Source of the DNA: an uncultured Mollicutes bacterium
Lineage (GTDB): Bacteria > Bacillota_I > Bacilli_A > RFN20 > CAG-449
Assembly: GCA_900551385.1 (NCBI GenBank)
Contig: URVS01000006.1
Span: 1 to 18,955, forward strand
Reading direction: 5' to 3'
Length of the DNA stretch: 18,955 nt
The notes below the pieces were generated by a model. It ran no database searches and was not told where the DNA came from. It saw nothing but the letters and a program-made list of their open reading frames with translations. The position numbers and the translations under genes are program-made. Each line of letters opens with the position of its first letter. Position 1 is the first letter of the stretch. Shown piece after piece: positions 1 through 6,736 of this stretch.

Positions 1-98
1 CTAGTTATAGGAGGAACAACTCCGGATTTAGAATTGTTTAAAACTTCACTAATTTTAGCAACTTGAGCTTTTTTAGCCTCTAAAACGTTTTGGTTCAT
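1..98 (-). CDS. rplJ: 50S ribosomal protein L10 (N-terminal part, cut by window edge)
   Basis: L10 anchors the L7/L12 stalk on the large ribosomal subunit. Only about 32 residues are present, starting MNQNVLEAKKAQVAKISEVL, a typical L10 N-terminal helix. The start is fixed by a strong GGAGG 8 nt upstream, and by position: the gene follows rplK-rplA and an L10-leader RNA. Residues 29 to 32 read V-P-P-I-T, where the family normally has a D-Y-R-G-L-like segment, so the last 20 or so bases before the window edge do not look like L10. That may be an assembly edge or a divergent protein; it cannot be settled here. Confidence 0.85.
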   Translation of the reverse strand, partial: MNQNVLEAKKAQVAKISEVLNNSKSGVVPPIT

Positions 99-111
99 TT
101 AGGCACCTCCT

Positions 112-240
112 TAAAAAAATTGTTTATAGTCAACAATATACGGAAGTATCTAGTCATTATTTTAGTAAATATTAACTATTTTACCTCGGCAACATTATTA
201 AGCTTTAAGCCGTTGCTGTCTACGGTATATTGGAACTATT
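112..240 (-). promoter_or_regulatory. L10 (rplJ) leader RNA with attenuator-like hairpin
   Basis: On the minus strand the rplA-rplJ gap carries CCGTAGACAGC (about 215-225) and TGCCGAGGTAAA (about 179-190), separated by a short hairpin region. These are the hallmark segments of the Firmicute L10 leader, which binds the L10-L7/L12 complex for autoregulation. An outer pairing is visible: CAATATAC near 226-233 can pair with GTATATTG near 134-141. The second strand overlaps the 5' arm of a small hairpin (arms 132-137 and 119-124) followed by seven U residues (113-119), just before the rplJ Shine-Dalgarno. That gives mutually exclusive structures, consistent with attenuation. The recognition motif is seen directly; the switch mechanism is inferred from the family. 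Confidence 0.8.
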
Positions 241-247
241 AAATTAA

Positions 248-934
248 TTATCTTCCTTCAAATGTAAATTTGACTGAAGGACCCATAACTGTGTGTAATG
301 CACAATTCTTAATGTATACACCTTTAACAGATTGTGGGCGAATTTTGAGAATTGTATCGCAAACAACTTTTAAGTTATCAGCAATTTTCTCTGCATCAAA
401 TGATGCTTTTGCGATTGAGAAGCAAATATTTCCTTCCTTATCAACACGATAAGAAATTTTACCAGCTTTAATTTCTGTAATTGCTTTTCCAATTTCTGGA
501 GTTACTGTACCAGTTTTTGGGTTAGGCATTAATCCTTTAGGGCCAAGAATACGTCCTAATTTACCTAATTCACCCATCATATCAGGTGTAGCAACGATTA
601 CATCGTAATCAAACCAGTTTTCATTTTTAACTTTTTCCAATATTTCTTTTCCACCGACGAAATCTGCACCTGCAGCAGTAGCTTCTTCAGTTTTAGTATT
701 GGTGACAGCTAAAATTTTCTTTGTCTTTCCATTTCCGTGTGGGAGTGTTAATGTTCCTCTTAATTGTTGGTCAGCTTGTTTTGGATCAACATTTAAACGG
801 AAAGCGACATCAATAGTAGCATCAAATTTAACAGTTGATGTTTCTTTGACTAATGCACAAGCTTCTTCAATTGTGTAAACTTTCTTTGCATCAATTTTTG
901 CTAAAGCAGCTTGGTATTTTTTTCCTTTCTTCAT
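248..934 (-). CDS. rplA: 50S ribosomal protein L1
   Basis: L1 binds 23S rRNA at the stalk that helps release tRNA from the E site, and it represses its own operon by binding mRNA. The 228-residue length is normal. The protein starts [15 protein letters not shown] and carries the L1 signature around residues 115-145 ([20 protein letters not shown], then [10 protein letters not shown]). The ATG follows AGGAGGAAATT. The gene sits 45 nt after rplK on the same strand, and the gap contains an L1-type mRNA hairpin, so the two genes form one autoregulated unit. Nothing looks damaged. Confidence 0.98.
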   Translation of the reverse strand: MKKGKKYQAALAKIDAKKVYTIEEACALVKETSTVKFDATIDVAFRLNVDPKQADQQLRGTLTLPHGNGKTKKILAVTNTKTEEATAAGADFVGGKEILEKVKNENWFDYDVIVATPDMMGELGKLGRILGPKGLMPNPKTGTVTPEIGKAITEIKAGKISYRVDKEGNICFSIAKASFDAEKIADNLKVVCDTILKIRPQSVKGVYIKNCALHTVMGPSVKFTFEGR

Positions 935-944
935 AATTTCCTCC

Positions 945-975
945 TTGTGGTATTAACGGGTCTACCCTTCCACTA
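945..975 (-). promoter_or_regulatory. L1-binding-type mRNA hairpin between rplK and rplA
   Basis: As RNA this reads GUGG-AA-GGG-UAGA-CCC-GUUAAUA-CCAC. The outer GUGG/CCAC stem (970-973 with 947-950) and the inner GGG/CCC stem (965-967 with 958-960) flank an asymmetric loop. This is the arrangement of L1 mRNA targets that mimic the 23S rRNA site. It ends right before the rplA Shine-Dalgarno, so bound L1 could block translation. A second copy of the same design precedes rplK. The structure is seen directly; L1 binding is inferred. Confidence 0.7.
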
Positions 976-979
976 TCTA

Positions 980-1393
980 TTAGTCATCAATAACGATACC
1001 CATATTACGGGCAGAACCTGCTACAACTTTCATTGCAGCTTCAACATCGTTACAGTTTAAATCAGGTAATTTGTATTCTGCAATCTTACGTAATTGGGCT
1101 TGACTAATGTGTCCAACTTTTGTAGATTTAGCATTACTTGATCCTTTTTTAATTCCAGCTTCTTTTAATAATAATCCAGCAACTGGAGCAGTTTTAATAA
1201 CAAAATCAAATGATTTATCTTCGTATGCAGTAATAATTACTGGAACTACTTCACCGATTCTGTCACTTGTTTTAGCGTTGAAATCTGTACAAAACTTAGG
1301 CATTAAAATACCAGCAGATGCTAGTTTTGGTCCTGGTTTTGCTTGACCACCAACGAGTTCAAGTTTTACAACTTTTGCGATTTTCTTACTCAC
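980..1393 (-). CDS. rplK: 50S ribosomal protein L11
   Basis: L11 forms the GTPase-associated centre of the large subunit with 23S rRNA. Its 137 residues are slightly short for the family. The C-terminal RNA-binding domain is clear (LRKIAEYKLPDLN near 101-113, ARNMGIVIDD at the end). The start is GTG, not ATG: a strong AGGAGG lies 8 nt upstream of GTG at 1391-1393, and the nearby ATG at 1398-1400 is out of frame. The N-terminal proline loop reads GQAKPGPKLASAGILMPKF, about four residues shorter than the usual NPAPPVGPALGQAGVNIM segment. I recall the same shortening from Mollicutes L11. That loop contacts thiostrepton in other bacteria. Confidence 0.97.
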   Translation of the reverse strand: MSKKIAKVVKLELVGGQAKPGPKLASAGILMPKFCTDFNAKTSDRIGEVVPVIITAYEDKSFDFVIKTAPVAGLLLKEAGIKKGSSNAKSTKVGHISQAQLRKIAEYKLPDLNCNDVEAAMKVVAGSARNMGIVIDD

Positions 1394-1429
1394 GTGGCAT
1401 ACCTCCTATATTAGTTAATTGTCCGTGCT

Positions 1430-1466
1430 GTGGGTTAGCGAATTATTACAAAAATAATCCTTCCAC
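1430..1466 (-). promoter_or_regulatory. L1-binding-type mRNA hairpin in the rplK leader
   Basis: As RNA this reads GUGG-AAGG-AUUAUU-loop-AAUAAU-UCGCUAAC-CCAC. GUGG at 1463-1466 pairs with CCAC at 1430-1433, and an inner stem pairs 1453-1458 with 1442-1447. It shares the GUGGAAGG left side and the CG-U/C-UAA right side with the hairpin before rplA, so it is probably the main L1 operator of the operon. It lies about 25 nt upstream of the rplK Shine-Dalgarno. L1 binding is inferred. Confidence 0.65.
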
Positions 1467-1520
1467 TGCGCAATTTGATGATGTTAAAACGCAGGTCGCA
1501 ATAACACCATGCTTTGATAT

Positions 1521-1550
1521 TCTATAATAATTGCAATACCTATTCAACAA
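1521..1550 (-). promoter_or_regulatory. candidate promoter of rplK-rplA
   Basis: On the minus strand TTGTTG (1545-1550) and TATAGA (1521-1526) are separated by 18 nt and lie upstream of the L1-type leader hairpin. The fit is moderate, and the DNA is AT-rich enough for chance matches. Confidence 0.4.
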
Positions 1551-1604
1551 AAAAATCTATTTTTTAAAAATTATTTGATAAATAAAGAAAAAAATACTAT
1601 TTTT

Positions 1605-1639
1605 CATGCAAATCAATTTGTAGCAAGTGAATTTGCATG
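1605..1639 (-). terminator. inverted repeat, probable terminator of the flavin-reductase-like gene
   Basis: CATGCAAAT (1605-1613) and ATTTGCATG (1631-1639) are perfect 9-bp arms around a 17-nt loop. The structure lies 3 nt after the stop of the minus-strand gene ending at 1643. On that strand a run of seven T follows about 10 nt later. On the plus strand the T-run is immediate, but no plus-strand gene leads into it. Confidence 0.55.
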
Positions 1640-1642
1640 TTT

Positions 1643-2572
1643 TTATTTCTTTTGCTTTTCTTTAGATCTTTTATCGTTAATTATTTTCATTTCTTTTTCT
1701 GTAATTAATTTACAATTATTTCTATTAGCCCGATCAACACAACCTTGTAAAACAAGTTTTAAGAATGGTCTTGGCACTTTAACAAGCATCTTTAAAGCTT
1801 CATCTGTGAATTTTACATCAGTATTTAATCTATTAGCAGCATATTTAACTGAAGTAAGATCGACTTCTTTATCAGGAATACCTACAGGAATTGGTTTTTT
1901 ATAATCAGAACACCAGAAATATTTACTATCTCTATATCCCCAGTTAGTAGGTAATGGGCAAAAATTATTTTTAGTAACTCCATTAACAATCGCGTTATAA
2001 TATTTTTCTTTTAACAATATATGATCAATTTTTAAAATAAAATGTGCGCCAAATTTTGATGTAATACCATTAAAATTATGATATGGCTCATTATATTCTT
2101 CTTGAACTTTATCATCTTGAGCATTATCTAATTCTTTTACCCAAGTACATTCAAATATTTGATTAGCTTCTTTAATTATTTTTGGATAGTTTCCATTTGG
2201 GTCTAATTCTTTAGACATGCCATCTTCTACATTAAATTTAAAATCTTTCATTTTCTCTTCAGGAGTATCTCCAGGGAATCCTAATCTAACATGTTCAGCA
2301 AAATTTTTCTTAGAAAAACTTAAAAAATTAATTGTGCATTTTCCATGTCTAAGTATTCCTTTACAAGTATTAGAAGTATTTCTACATTCTAATATCATCG
2401 CATAATATCCTTTACCTGCAATATAATAAGGAAAACAAAGTGAATATGCTCCAAAACTTGTAAGTTTTCCTTCTTCATCTAAAGTACCAATTAAGCAAAG
2501 TGGCATTGGAAAGAATGATGAAGATTGATAAAAATTATCTACTATTCTTATATCTTTAAAGCTTTTATCCAT
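1643..2572 (-). CDS. flavin reductase-like protein with C-terminal PCP_red-like domain
   Basis: The first 210 or so residues look like a flavin-reductase-like FMN-binding split barrel (flavoredoxin type). The protein opens with a substrate-pocket segment (PMPLCLIGTLDEEGKLTSFG), followed by CRNTSNT and INFLS motifs typical of that family. The C-terminal 45 or so residues (from FTDEALKMLVKVP, ending LITEKEM) match in spacing the helical PCP_red domain known from the light-independent protochlorophyllide reductase subunit: a polar start, E/D-A-L, V-P, a basic helix, then I-T-E-E-M. The usual single-domain flavin reductase is about 190 residues, so 309 residues fits an extended architecture. AGGAGG precedes the ATG. 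Substrate and redox partner are unknown. It lies between nusG and rplK, where such a gene is not expected. Confidence 0.75.
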   Translation of the reverse strand: MDKSFKDIRIVDNFYQSSSFFPMPLCLIGTLDEEGKLTSFGAYSLCFPYYIAGKGYYAMILECRNTSNTCKGILRHGKCTINFLSFSKKNFAEHVRLGFPGDTPEEKMKDFKFNVEDGMSKELDPNGNYPKIIKEANQIFECTWVKELDNAQDDKVQEEYNEPYHNFNGITSKFGAHFILKIDHILLKEKYYNAIVNGVTKNNFCPLPTNWGYRDSKYFWCSDYKKPIPVGIPDKEVDLTSVKYAANRLNTDVKFTDEALKMLVKVPRPFLKLVLQGCVDRANRNNCKLITEKEMKIINDKRSKEKQKK

Positions 2573-2669
2573 TAATTATTTCCTCCTATTTAATGAATAT
2601 TATTTACGCATCAAATAATCTATATATAAATTATAAATATTTAAATTTTTATTGTAAATAATATATATT

Positions 2670-3395
2670 ATGAAAAACTTAATAAAAAAGATTACAAATT
2701 CTCATTATTTTTATTTAATAAAGAATATAATATTTTTAAATAATGATAAATATTTTATTGTTTCTTCTATTGCATATTATTTAATAATTTCTTCTATACC
2801 TATGTTAACAATAATAAATTATTTTTTTCCTTTAATAAATTTAGAATTTAATACAATAAAATTAACATATAGTTCAATAATATATTTATATATAGCTTCT
2901 AAAGGAATAGAAAATTTTTTTATTTTTTCACAAAGAAAATATAATTTAAAAATTAAATCTTTCTCCTTTATTTTTAGTAAATTATATTCTATTAGTATTA
3001 CAATTTTATTATGTTTTTTATTATCTTGTTTATTATCATTAAATTATTATTTATCTTCATTTAATTCTTTTATTATTAATTTTTATAAATGGTTAATTAA
3101 CATTATCATTTTATTTATAATATTACTAATTTTTAATTATTTAGTTTTACAAAGAAAAATAGCTATTTATTATTTAATCTTAGGTTCATTTATCAGTTCT
3201 TTTTTATTAAATTTAACATCTTTTATTTATGGTATTTATATTTTAAATTTAAATAATAGAGAACAATATTTTGGTTCATTAAATAATATAATTAGCTATT
3301 TATTTTTAATGTATTTAATCTCTTATTTTATATGTATTGGAAATGAAATAAATTTTTATACATATAAAAAATGGAGTTTGCACTCCATTAATTAA
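2670..3395 (+). CDS. YihY/BrkB-family-like membrane protein
   Basis: This 241-residue, extremely hydrophobic protein has about six membrane segments (roughly 38-58, 65-85, 95-125, 135-155, 160-185, 205-230). Two segments recall the YihY/BrkB (UPF0761) family: an early SSIAYYLIISSIPMLTIIN helix, and a late FGSLNNIISYLFLMYLISYF helix ending in a G-N-E-I-N motif, like the family's G-A-E-(L/I)-N. The function of that family is unknown. No Shine-Dalgarno is visible; TAATAT at 2659-2664 lies 5 nt before the ATG, so the mRNA may be leaderless. Its last eight codons overlap the 3' end of nusG on the other strand and contain the nusG terminator. It is even more AT-rich than its neighbours. Confidence 0.7.
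   Translation: MKNLIKKITNSHYFYLIKNIIFLNNDKYFIVSSIAYYLIISSIPMLTIINYFFPLINLEFNTIKLTYSSIIYLYIASKGIENFFIFSQRKYNLKIKSFSFIFSKLYSISITILLCFLLSCLLSLNYYLSSFNSFIINFYKWLINIIILFIILLIFNYLVLQRKIAIYYLILGSFISSFLLNLTSFIYGIYILNLNNREQYFGSLNNIISYLFLMYLISYFICIGNEINFYTYKKWSLHSIN
3371..3388 (-). terminator. nusG terminator lying inside the yihY-like coding end
   Basis: ATGGAG (3383-3388 read on the minus strand) pairs perfectly with CTCCAT (3371-3376), with a 6-nt loop, and is followed by TTTTTT on the minus strand (3365-3370). It is a compact intrinsic terminator immediately after the nusG stop. The same bases encode the last residues (W-S-L-H-S) of the convergent membrane protein. The hairpin is symmetric, but the plus-strand tail (TAATTAATTTT) is poorer, so termination is best for nusG. 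Confidence 0.8.
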
Positions 3396-3942
3396 TTTTA
3401 TCAATTTCAGTAATTTTAACTTCAATTTGTGTAGGTCTACCAAAGAAGACAGTAGTAATTGTAACTTCATTAGTATCTTTGTTAATTGATTCAATAGTAC
3501 CTTCACTACCTTCAAATGATCCAGTAAGAATTTTAACTGTATCGCCAACTTTGTAGTTAGAGAACATTTCATCATCAACCATACCCATACGTTTTAAGAC
3601 AGTTTCAATTTGTTCTCTTGAAACAGGGAAAGGTTTAGCTCCACCACCAGAAGAACCAATAAATCCTGTAACACCTGGAGTATTTCTAACCATAAACCAT
3701 GCTTCATCAGTCATAATCATTTCAATGAAAACATAACCAGGATATAAATTTTTCATTTTTGTTTTACCTGTTGGTTGACCATTTTTCATTACAGGTACTT
3801 CATGTTCTGCTACAATAATTCTAAAAATATAATCTTGAAGATTATGTGATTCAATTCTTTTTTCTAAGTTGTCTTTTACTTTATTTTCATGTGAAGAATA
3901 TGTATTAACAACATACCAATTCTTTGAAATATTACTTGCCAT
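3388..3942 (-). CDS. nusG: transcription antitermination/pausing factor NusG
   Basis: NusG binds RNA polymerase and modulates elongation, pausing and termination. Its 184 residues are standard. The NGN domain starts at WYVVNTYSSHENKVKDNL (8-25) and includes YPGYVFIEM (about 68-76) and RNTPGVTGFIG (about 86-96). The KOW domain begins near 128 (VGDTVKILTGSFEGSEGTI) and runs to the end. The ATG follows AGGAG. It overlaps the secE 3' end by 11 nt, which implies translational coupling in the usual rpmG-secE-nusG order. It ends with an intrinsic terminator shared in sequence with a convergent gene. Confidence 0.97.
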   Translation of the reverse strand: MASNISKNWYVVNTYSSHENKVKDNLEKRIESHNLQDYIFRIIVAEHEVPVMKNGQPTGKTKMKNLYPGYVFIEMIMTDEAWFMVRNTPGVTGFIGSSGGGAKPFPVSREQIETVLKRMGMVDDEMFSNYKVGDTVKILTGSFEGSEGTIESINKDTNEVTITTVFFGRPTQIEVKITEIDKIN

Positions 3943-4210
3943 AAATTACTCCTATCATTCCACTAATATAGTCTAAAACCATTTTAAATTCAGTGCTAGT
4001 TGAAGAACTGCTACTTGATGTGACTAAATTTCTATCTAGAGCGCCCAAAATTTGAGCGATTATATAATCATCAATTGAGCAAGCAACAGCAGAAAAAATG
4101 ATAACACACATAACAACAGCAAAATAACCCATTAATTCTTTACCAGTAGGCCATCTAACCATTTTGCCTTGTTTAATAACGCCTTGGAAATATTTTTTTA
4201 TTTTATACAT
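3932..4210 (-). CDS. secE: preprotein translocase subunit SecE
   Basis: SecE is the small clamp subunit of the SecYEG channel in the cytoplasmic membrane. This 92-residue protein has the amphipathic N-terminal helix and the conserved V-R-W-P-T-G-K-E motif (residues about 18-25), then one membrane helix (about 29-53). Most single-span SecE proteins stop soon after. Here a serine-rich stretch (residues about 66-74, SSSSSSTS) and a further hydrophobic tail follow. Its Shine-Dalgarno (AGGAGG) overlaps the rpmG stop region, and its end overlaps nusG. The assignment rests on the WP motif and the gene order. Confidence 0.92.
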   Translation of the reverse strand: MYKIKKYFQGVIKQGKMVRWPTGKELMGYFAVVMCVIIFSAVACSIDDYIIAQILGALDRNLVTSSSSSSTSTEFKMVLDYISGMIGVIYGK

Positions 4211-4219
4211 AGGTTCCTC

Positions 4220-4369
4220 CTATTTTGTCTCTTTATGTAATGTATGTTCATTACAATGTGGACAATATTTCATGATTTCAAATCTTTTACCTACATCAGA
4301 TTTTTTCTTTGTAGTAGTGTAGTTACGATTTAAGCATTTTGTGCATACTAAAATAACTTTATCTCTCAT
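4220..4369 (-). CDS. rpmG: 50S ribosomal protein L33 (zinc-ribbon form)
   Basis: A 49-residue small subunit protein of the large ribosomal particle, starting [17 protein letters not shown] and ending [10 protein letters not shown]. Two CxxC pairs (C9-C12 and C36-C39) form a zinc ribbon, so this is the C+ form. The motif N-Y-x-T-x-K-K is typical of L33. The ATG at 4367-4369 follows AGGTG, and a strong promoter lies about 40 nt upstream. It is the first gene of the rpmG-secE-nusG operon; secE starts 10 nt after its stop. Confidence 0.95.
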   Translation of the reverse strand: MRDKVILVCTKCLNRNYTTTKKKSDVGKRFEIMKYCPHCNEHTLHKETK

Positions 4370-4405
4370 CTATTTTCACCTTTCTATGAAATCATTTTCT
4401 AGTTT

Positions 4406-4434
4406 ACAATATCACAAGTAAATTTAATAGTCAA
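4406..4434 (-). promoter_or_regulatory. promoter of rpmG-secE-nusG
   Basis: On the minus strand TTGACT (4429-4434) and TATTGT (4406-4411) are separated by exactly 17 nt, close to the sigma-70/SigA consensus. It sits correctly placed about 40 nt before the rpmG start. Confidence 0.75.
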
Positions 4435-4458
4435 TTAACATAAATAATAAAATAAATT

Positions 4459-5085
4459 TTATTCTTCTATTCCGTAAGTAATAAAACTTAAAACTCTATC
4501 ATAAGAAACTTCATCTTTACCCACTAAAATTAATGTATCGCCTTCTTTTAAAGGATAATCTGGTCCAGGAGAAGTTTGAATATTTCCATTACTTACTACC
4601 GCTACAATAGTAGCTTCTGTATAATTCCAAAAATATACTTCACCAATAGTTTTGTTATTTAACCAACAACCTTGAGGAATAGTTGCTTTTTGGAAATTAA
4701 TTGTTTCATTTGTTTGATATTTAAAATTATCAATCATTGCATTTAATGCTTCTTGTAATTTTATATTCAATTTATTAGCTTCTTCAATTAAAGTAGTCAC
4801 TTTATTATATTGTTCATCAATGGTTGATTGAGCGTCCCATTTATCAGCATATTGTTTTGCTTTTATAACAGAATCAACAAAAATTCCAACACCTTGTTTC
4901 ACTTCCACAATTCCTTCATTAGCTAAAATTGTAATAGCTTTTCTAATTGTTTCAGGTGAAACATTATAAGTTGATGCTAATAATGATCTTCCTTTGATTA
5001 TATCGCCTTCTTTAAATTCTCCTGAAAGAATTTTTGAGCATATATCATGAGCGATTTTAACATAACGGGGTAAATTTTCTTGCAT
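4459..5085 (-). CDS. GntR-family regulator with C-terminal RCK_C (TrkA-C) domain, BusR-like
   Basis: Residues 5-72 form a GntR winged helix (YVKIAHDICSKILSGEFKEG, then SPETIRKAITILANEGIVEV). A helical linker follows (about 80-132). Residues about 138-205 form an RCK_C/TrkA-C ligand domain (IGEVYFWNYTEATIVAVV, then GDTLILVG). This order and the 208-residue length match BusR, the c-di-AMP receptor that represses the glycine-betaine transporter genes in lactic cocci. That similarity suggests, but does not prove, c-di-AMP sensing and an osmotic or potassium role. It is transcribed divergently from a membrane protein gene, with an inverted repeat between them. Translation starts after AAGGAG. Confidence 0.85.
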   Translation of the reverse strand: MQENLPRYVKIAHDICSKILSGEFKEGDIIKGRSLLASTYNVSPETIRKAITILANEGIVEVKQGVGIFVDSVIKAKQYADKWDAQSTIDEQYNKVTTLIEEANKLNIKLQEALNAMIDNFKYQTNETINFQKATIPQGCWLNNKTIGEVYFWNYTEATIVAVVSNGNIQTSPGPDYPLKEGDTLILVGKDEVSYDRVLSFITYGIEE

Positions 5086-5140
5086 AAATAAAGTTCTCCT
5101 TGTTTATAGTTTTAGTTTACAACAAATAATATTAATTAGC

Positions 5141-5180
5141 AATCAAGAAAAAACTTCTAATAAAGCAATAATTCTTGATT
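5141..5180. promoter_or_regulatory. spaced inverted repeat in the regulator/membrane-protein promoter region
   Basis: AATCAAGAA (5141-5149) and TTCTTGATT (5172-5180) are perfect 9-bp arms separated by 22 nt. They lie in the divergent intergenic region, next to a TATAAT box at 5191-5196. Known BusR operators are also paired sites with a spacer of about 22 bp. This is a candidate operator for the adjacent GntR-RCK_C protein; binding is inferred. Confidence 0.5.
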
Positions 5181-5203
5181 ATTACTAGATTATAATTTTT
5201 AAT

Positions 5204-5232
5204 TTGAAATATATATTATTTCATAGTATTAT
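5204..5232 (+). promoter_or_regulatory. candidate promoter of the 352-residue membrane protein
   Basis: TTGAAA (5204-5209), a 17-nt spacer and TATTAT (5227-5232) fit a SigA promoter. The start point would lie about 15 nt before the ATG, just ahead of the AAGGA ribosome binding site. A TATAAT at 5191-5196 without a good -35 box is an alternative. Confidence 0.5.
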
Positions 5233-5253
5233 AACTAAGAAAGGAAAAACCTA

Positions 5254-6312
5254 ATGAAAACTTTAAAATTTATTTTTTCATCGTTATTTTCAAACGAAAA
5301 AATTATTAATGAATCTAAAAAGCAACCATGGTGGCTTGCTATTGTTTTAATTTTATTTTCTTGTGTTATTGCTTTAATACCTAATTTTGTTTCTGTTATG
5401 ACAGTTCAAGGATCAAATGTTATTACTACTAATACTAATTCAGGTATTGATTATGGTCTAAAACAATTTTCTGTAGAATATTTATCTAAACCCGAAAACA
5501 AATTATACATTGAAAACGAAAAATTAATTCTTGCTAACACTGCTAGTAAAACATCTATTGATGATTATTATTTACTTGATGAAGTAAAACATAATGAAAC
5601 AATTTCTTTAGCAGTTTATTATGTTGATTTTACTGAACAAGAAAGTGCTCAATATAAAACGTTTAATGAGAAATTATCAAAAGTAATTACTAAAATTAAA
5701 GCATCAAGGCCTATTACAGACACTACTGAAAGTAATCTTTATTCTTCTTTAATTTTAGGTAAAGAAACAGTCTTTTTAATGTTATGTAATAAAGATGCTA
5801 AATGTTCATTTAAAGCAAATGCTGATGGTTCATTTACTATTAGCAATGAAACAGGAATATTAAACAATATGTCAGGAAATTATGTTGGCATTAATAAAGA
5901 TTTAGCCAATCTTAATTCTTATTATTCAGGAAACACTGAATCTGAAAAAGTCAATAACGCTTATAATAAATGGAAATTATTCTTTGACAAAGCTTATGAA
6001 TCACCAAGAAATTCATTAGCATGGAAATATGTAGGAATTTATTTTGGTATGGATATTGCTACTGCCTTAATTATGGGACTTATGTTATTCTTATTATCTA
6101 AAACAAAAGCATCATTAATAAAATATAGATTCTTAGAAGCATTAAAGATGGTATTCTTTGCTTCAGTATCTCCTGCTCTTATTGCTTTAATTCTTGGATT
6201 TATGATTCCATCTTTCCAAAGCATGGCTTTCTTAATGTGTTATATATTAAGAATTACTTGGTTAGGAATGAAAGCTACTAATCCACCATCAATACAAGCT
6301 GTAAGAAAATAA
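5254..6312 (+). CDS. membrane protein with large extracytoplasmic domain, unknown function
   Basis: The 352-residue protein has one N-terminal membrane helix (about 26-49, LAIVLILFSCVIALIP). A polar domain of about 200 residues follows (50-255), and three C-terminal membrane helices (about 260-283, 293-312, 316-335). The layout recalls DUF1189-type proteins, but I see no decisive motif. The middle domain should lie outside the cell. It contains two cysteines close together (L-C-N-K-D-A-K-C, around residues 176-183). AAGGA precedes the ATG, and a strong terminator follows. It is divergent from a BusR-like regulator, so it may be the regulator's target; that link is inference from position only. 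Confidence 0.7.
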   Translation: MKTLKFIFSSLFSNEKIINESKKQPWWLAIVLILFSCVIALIPNFVSVMTVQGSNVITTNTNSGIDYGLKQFSVEYLSKPENKLYIENEKLILANTASKTSIDDYYLLDEVKHNETISLAVYYVDFTEQESAQYKTFNEKLSKVITKIKASRPITDTTESNLYSSLILGKETVFLMLCNKDAKCSFKANADGSFTISNETGILNNMSGNYVGINKDLANLNSYYSGNTESEKVNNAYNKWKLFFDKAYESPRNSLAWKYVGIYFGMDIATALIMGLMLFLLSKTKASLIKYRFLEALKMVFFASVSPALIALILGFMIPSFQSMAFLMCYILRITWLGMKATNPPSIQAVRK

Positions 6313-6320
6313 ACGCTTTA

Positions 6321-6375
6321 AAAGGACCATTGAAAAACCTAAATAAAAACTAGGTATGACAATAGTCCTTTTTTT
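6321..6375 (+). terminator. intrinsic terminator of the 352-residue membrane protein gene
   Basis: AAAGGACCATTG (6321-6332) pairs with CAATAGTCCTTT (6360-6371) with one mismatch. A nested ACCTA/TAGGT hairpin lies inside, and a T-run follows to about 6375. It lies 8 nt after the stop. Confidence 0.85.
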
Positions 6376-6376
6376 A

Positions 6377-6736
6377 TTGTCTAAAAATTAGATCAAGCCT
6401 CTTTTTCTTATGATGATTTAAGCAAGAAATAAGACACAATAAGCACAATAATATCAATTTCTACAATTGATATTATTTATTCTACAAAATGAGCTAACTT
6501 GTTTTTTTAATATTTCTAAAACTTTCGCTATTTCCCAATAACTTTCACTTCTTAAGGCTTTATTTTTTTATAATATATGAAGTTAAACCTTCTCAATAAC
6601 TATAAGAACAATTAAAAAATTTTATTAAAAGGTTTGTTTTTATTAATTTTTGGCTCTTCTAAAATTTCTAGGGTTAAATATTTTAATTAAATTTTTTTAA
6701 CCTCATTTTATTTAAGAGATTCACAAAATTTTAATT
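6377..6736. other. gene-poor stretch with decayed coding traces
   Basis: No intact gene is visible over these 360 nt. On the minus strand a short open stretch (about 6463-6571) reads K-A-L-R-S-E-S-Y-W-E-I-A-K-V-L-E-I-L-K-K, which looks protein-like but runs into stops and a run of A residues on its upstream side. It could be the remains of a gene, and I cannot name its family. The stretch also holds a perfect 13-bp hairpin and a GGTTAAA/TTTAACC pair (6672-6678, 6696-6702). Confidence 0.4.
6447..6477. repeat. perfect 13-bp inverted repeat with 5-nt loop
   Basis: AATAATATCAATT (6447-6459), loop TCTAC, AATTGATATTATT (6465-6477). It lacks a following T-run on either strand, so it is not an obvious terminator. 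It lies in gene-poor DNA at the left end of the accessory island. Confidence 0.7.

Noticed and set aside
1107..1346. Plus-strand open frames over rplK, rplA and the copA and trmH genes
   Set aside because: They are the complements of well-supported genes and have no ribosome binding sites or recognisable products.
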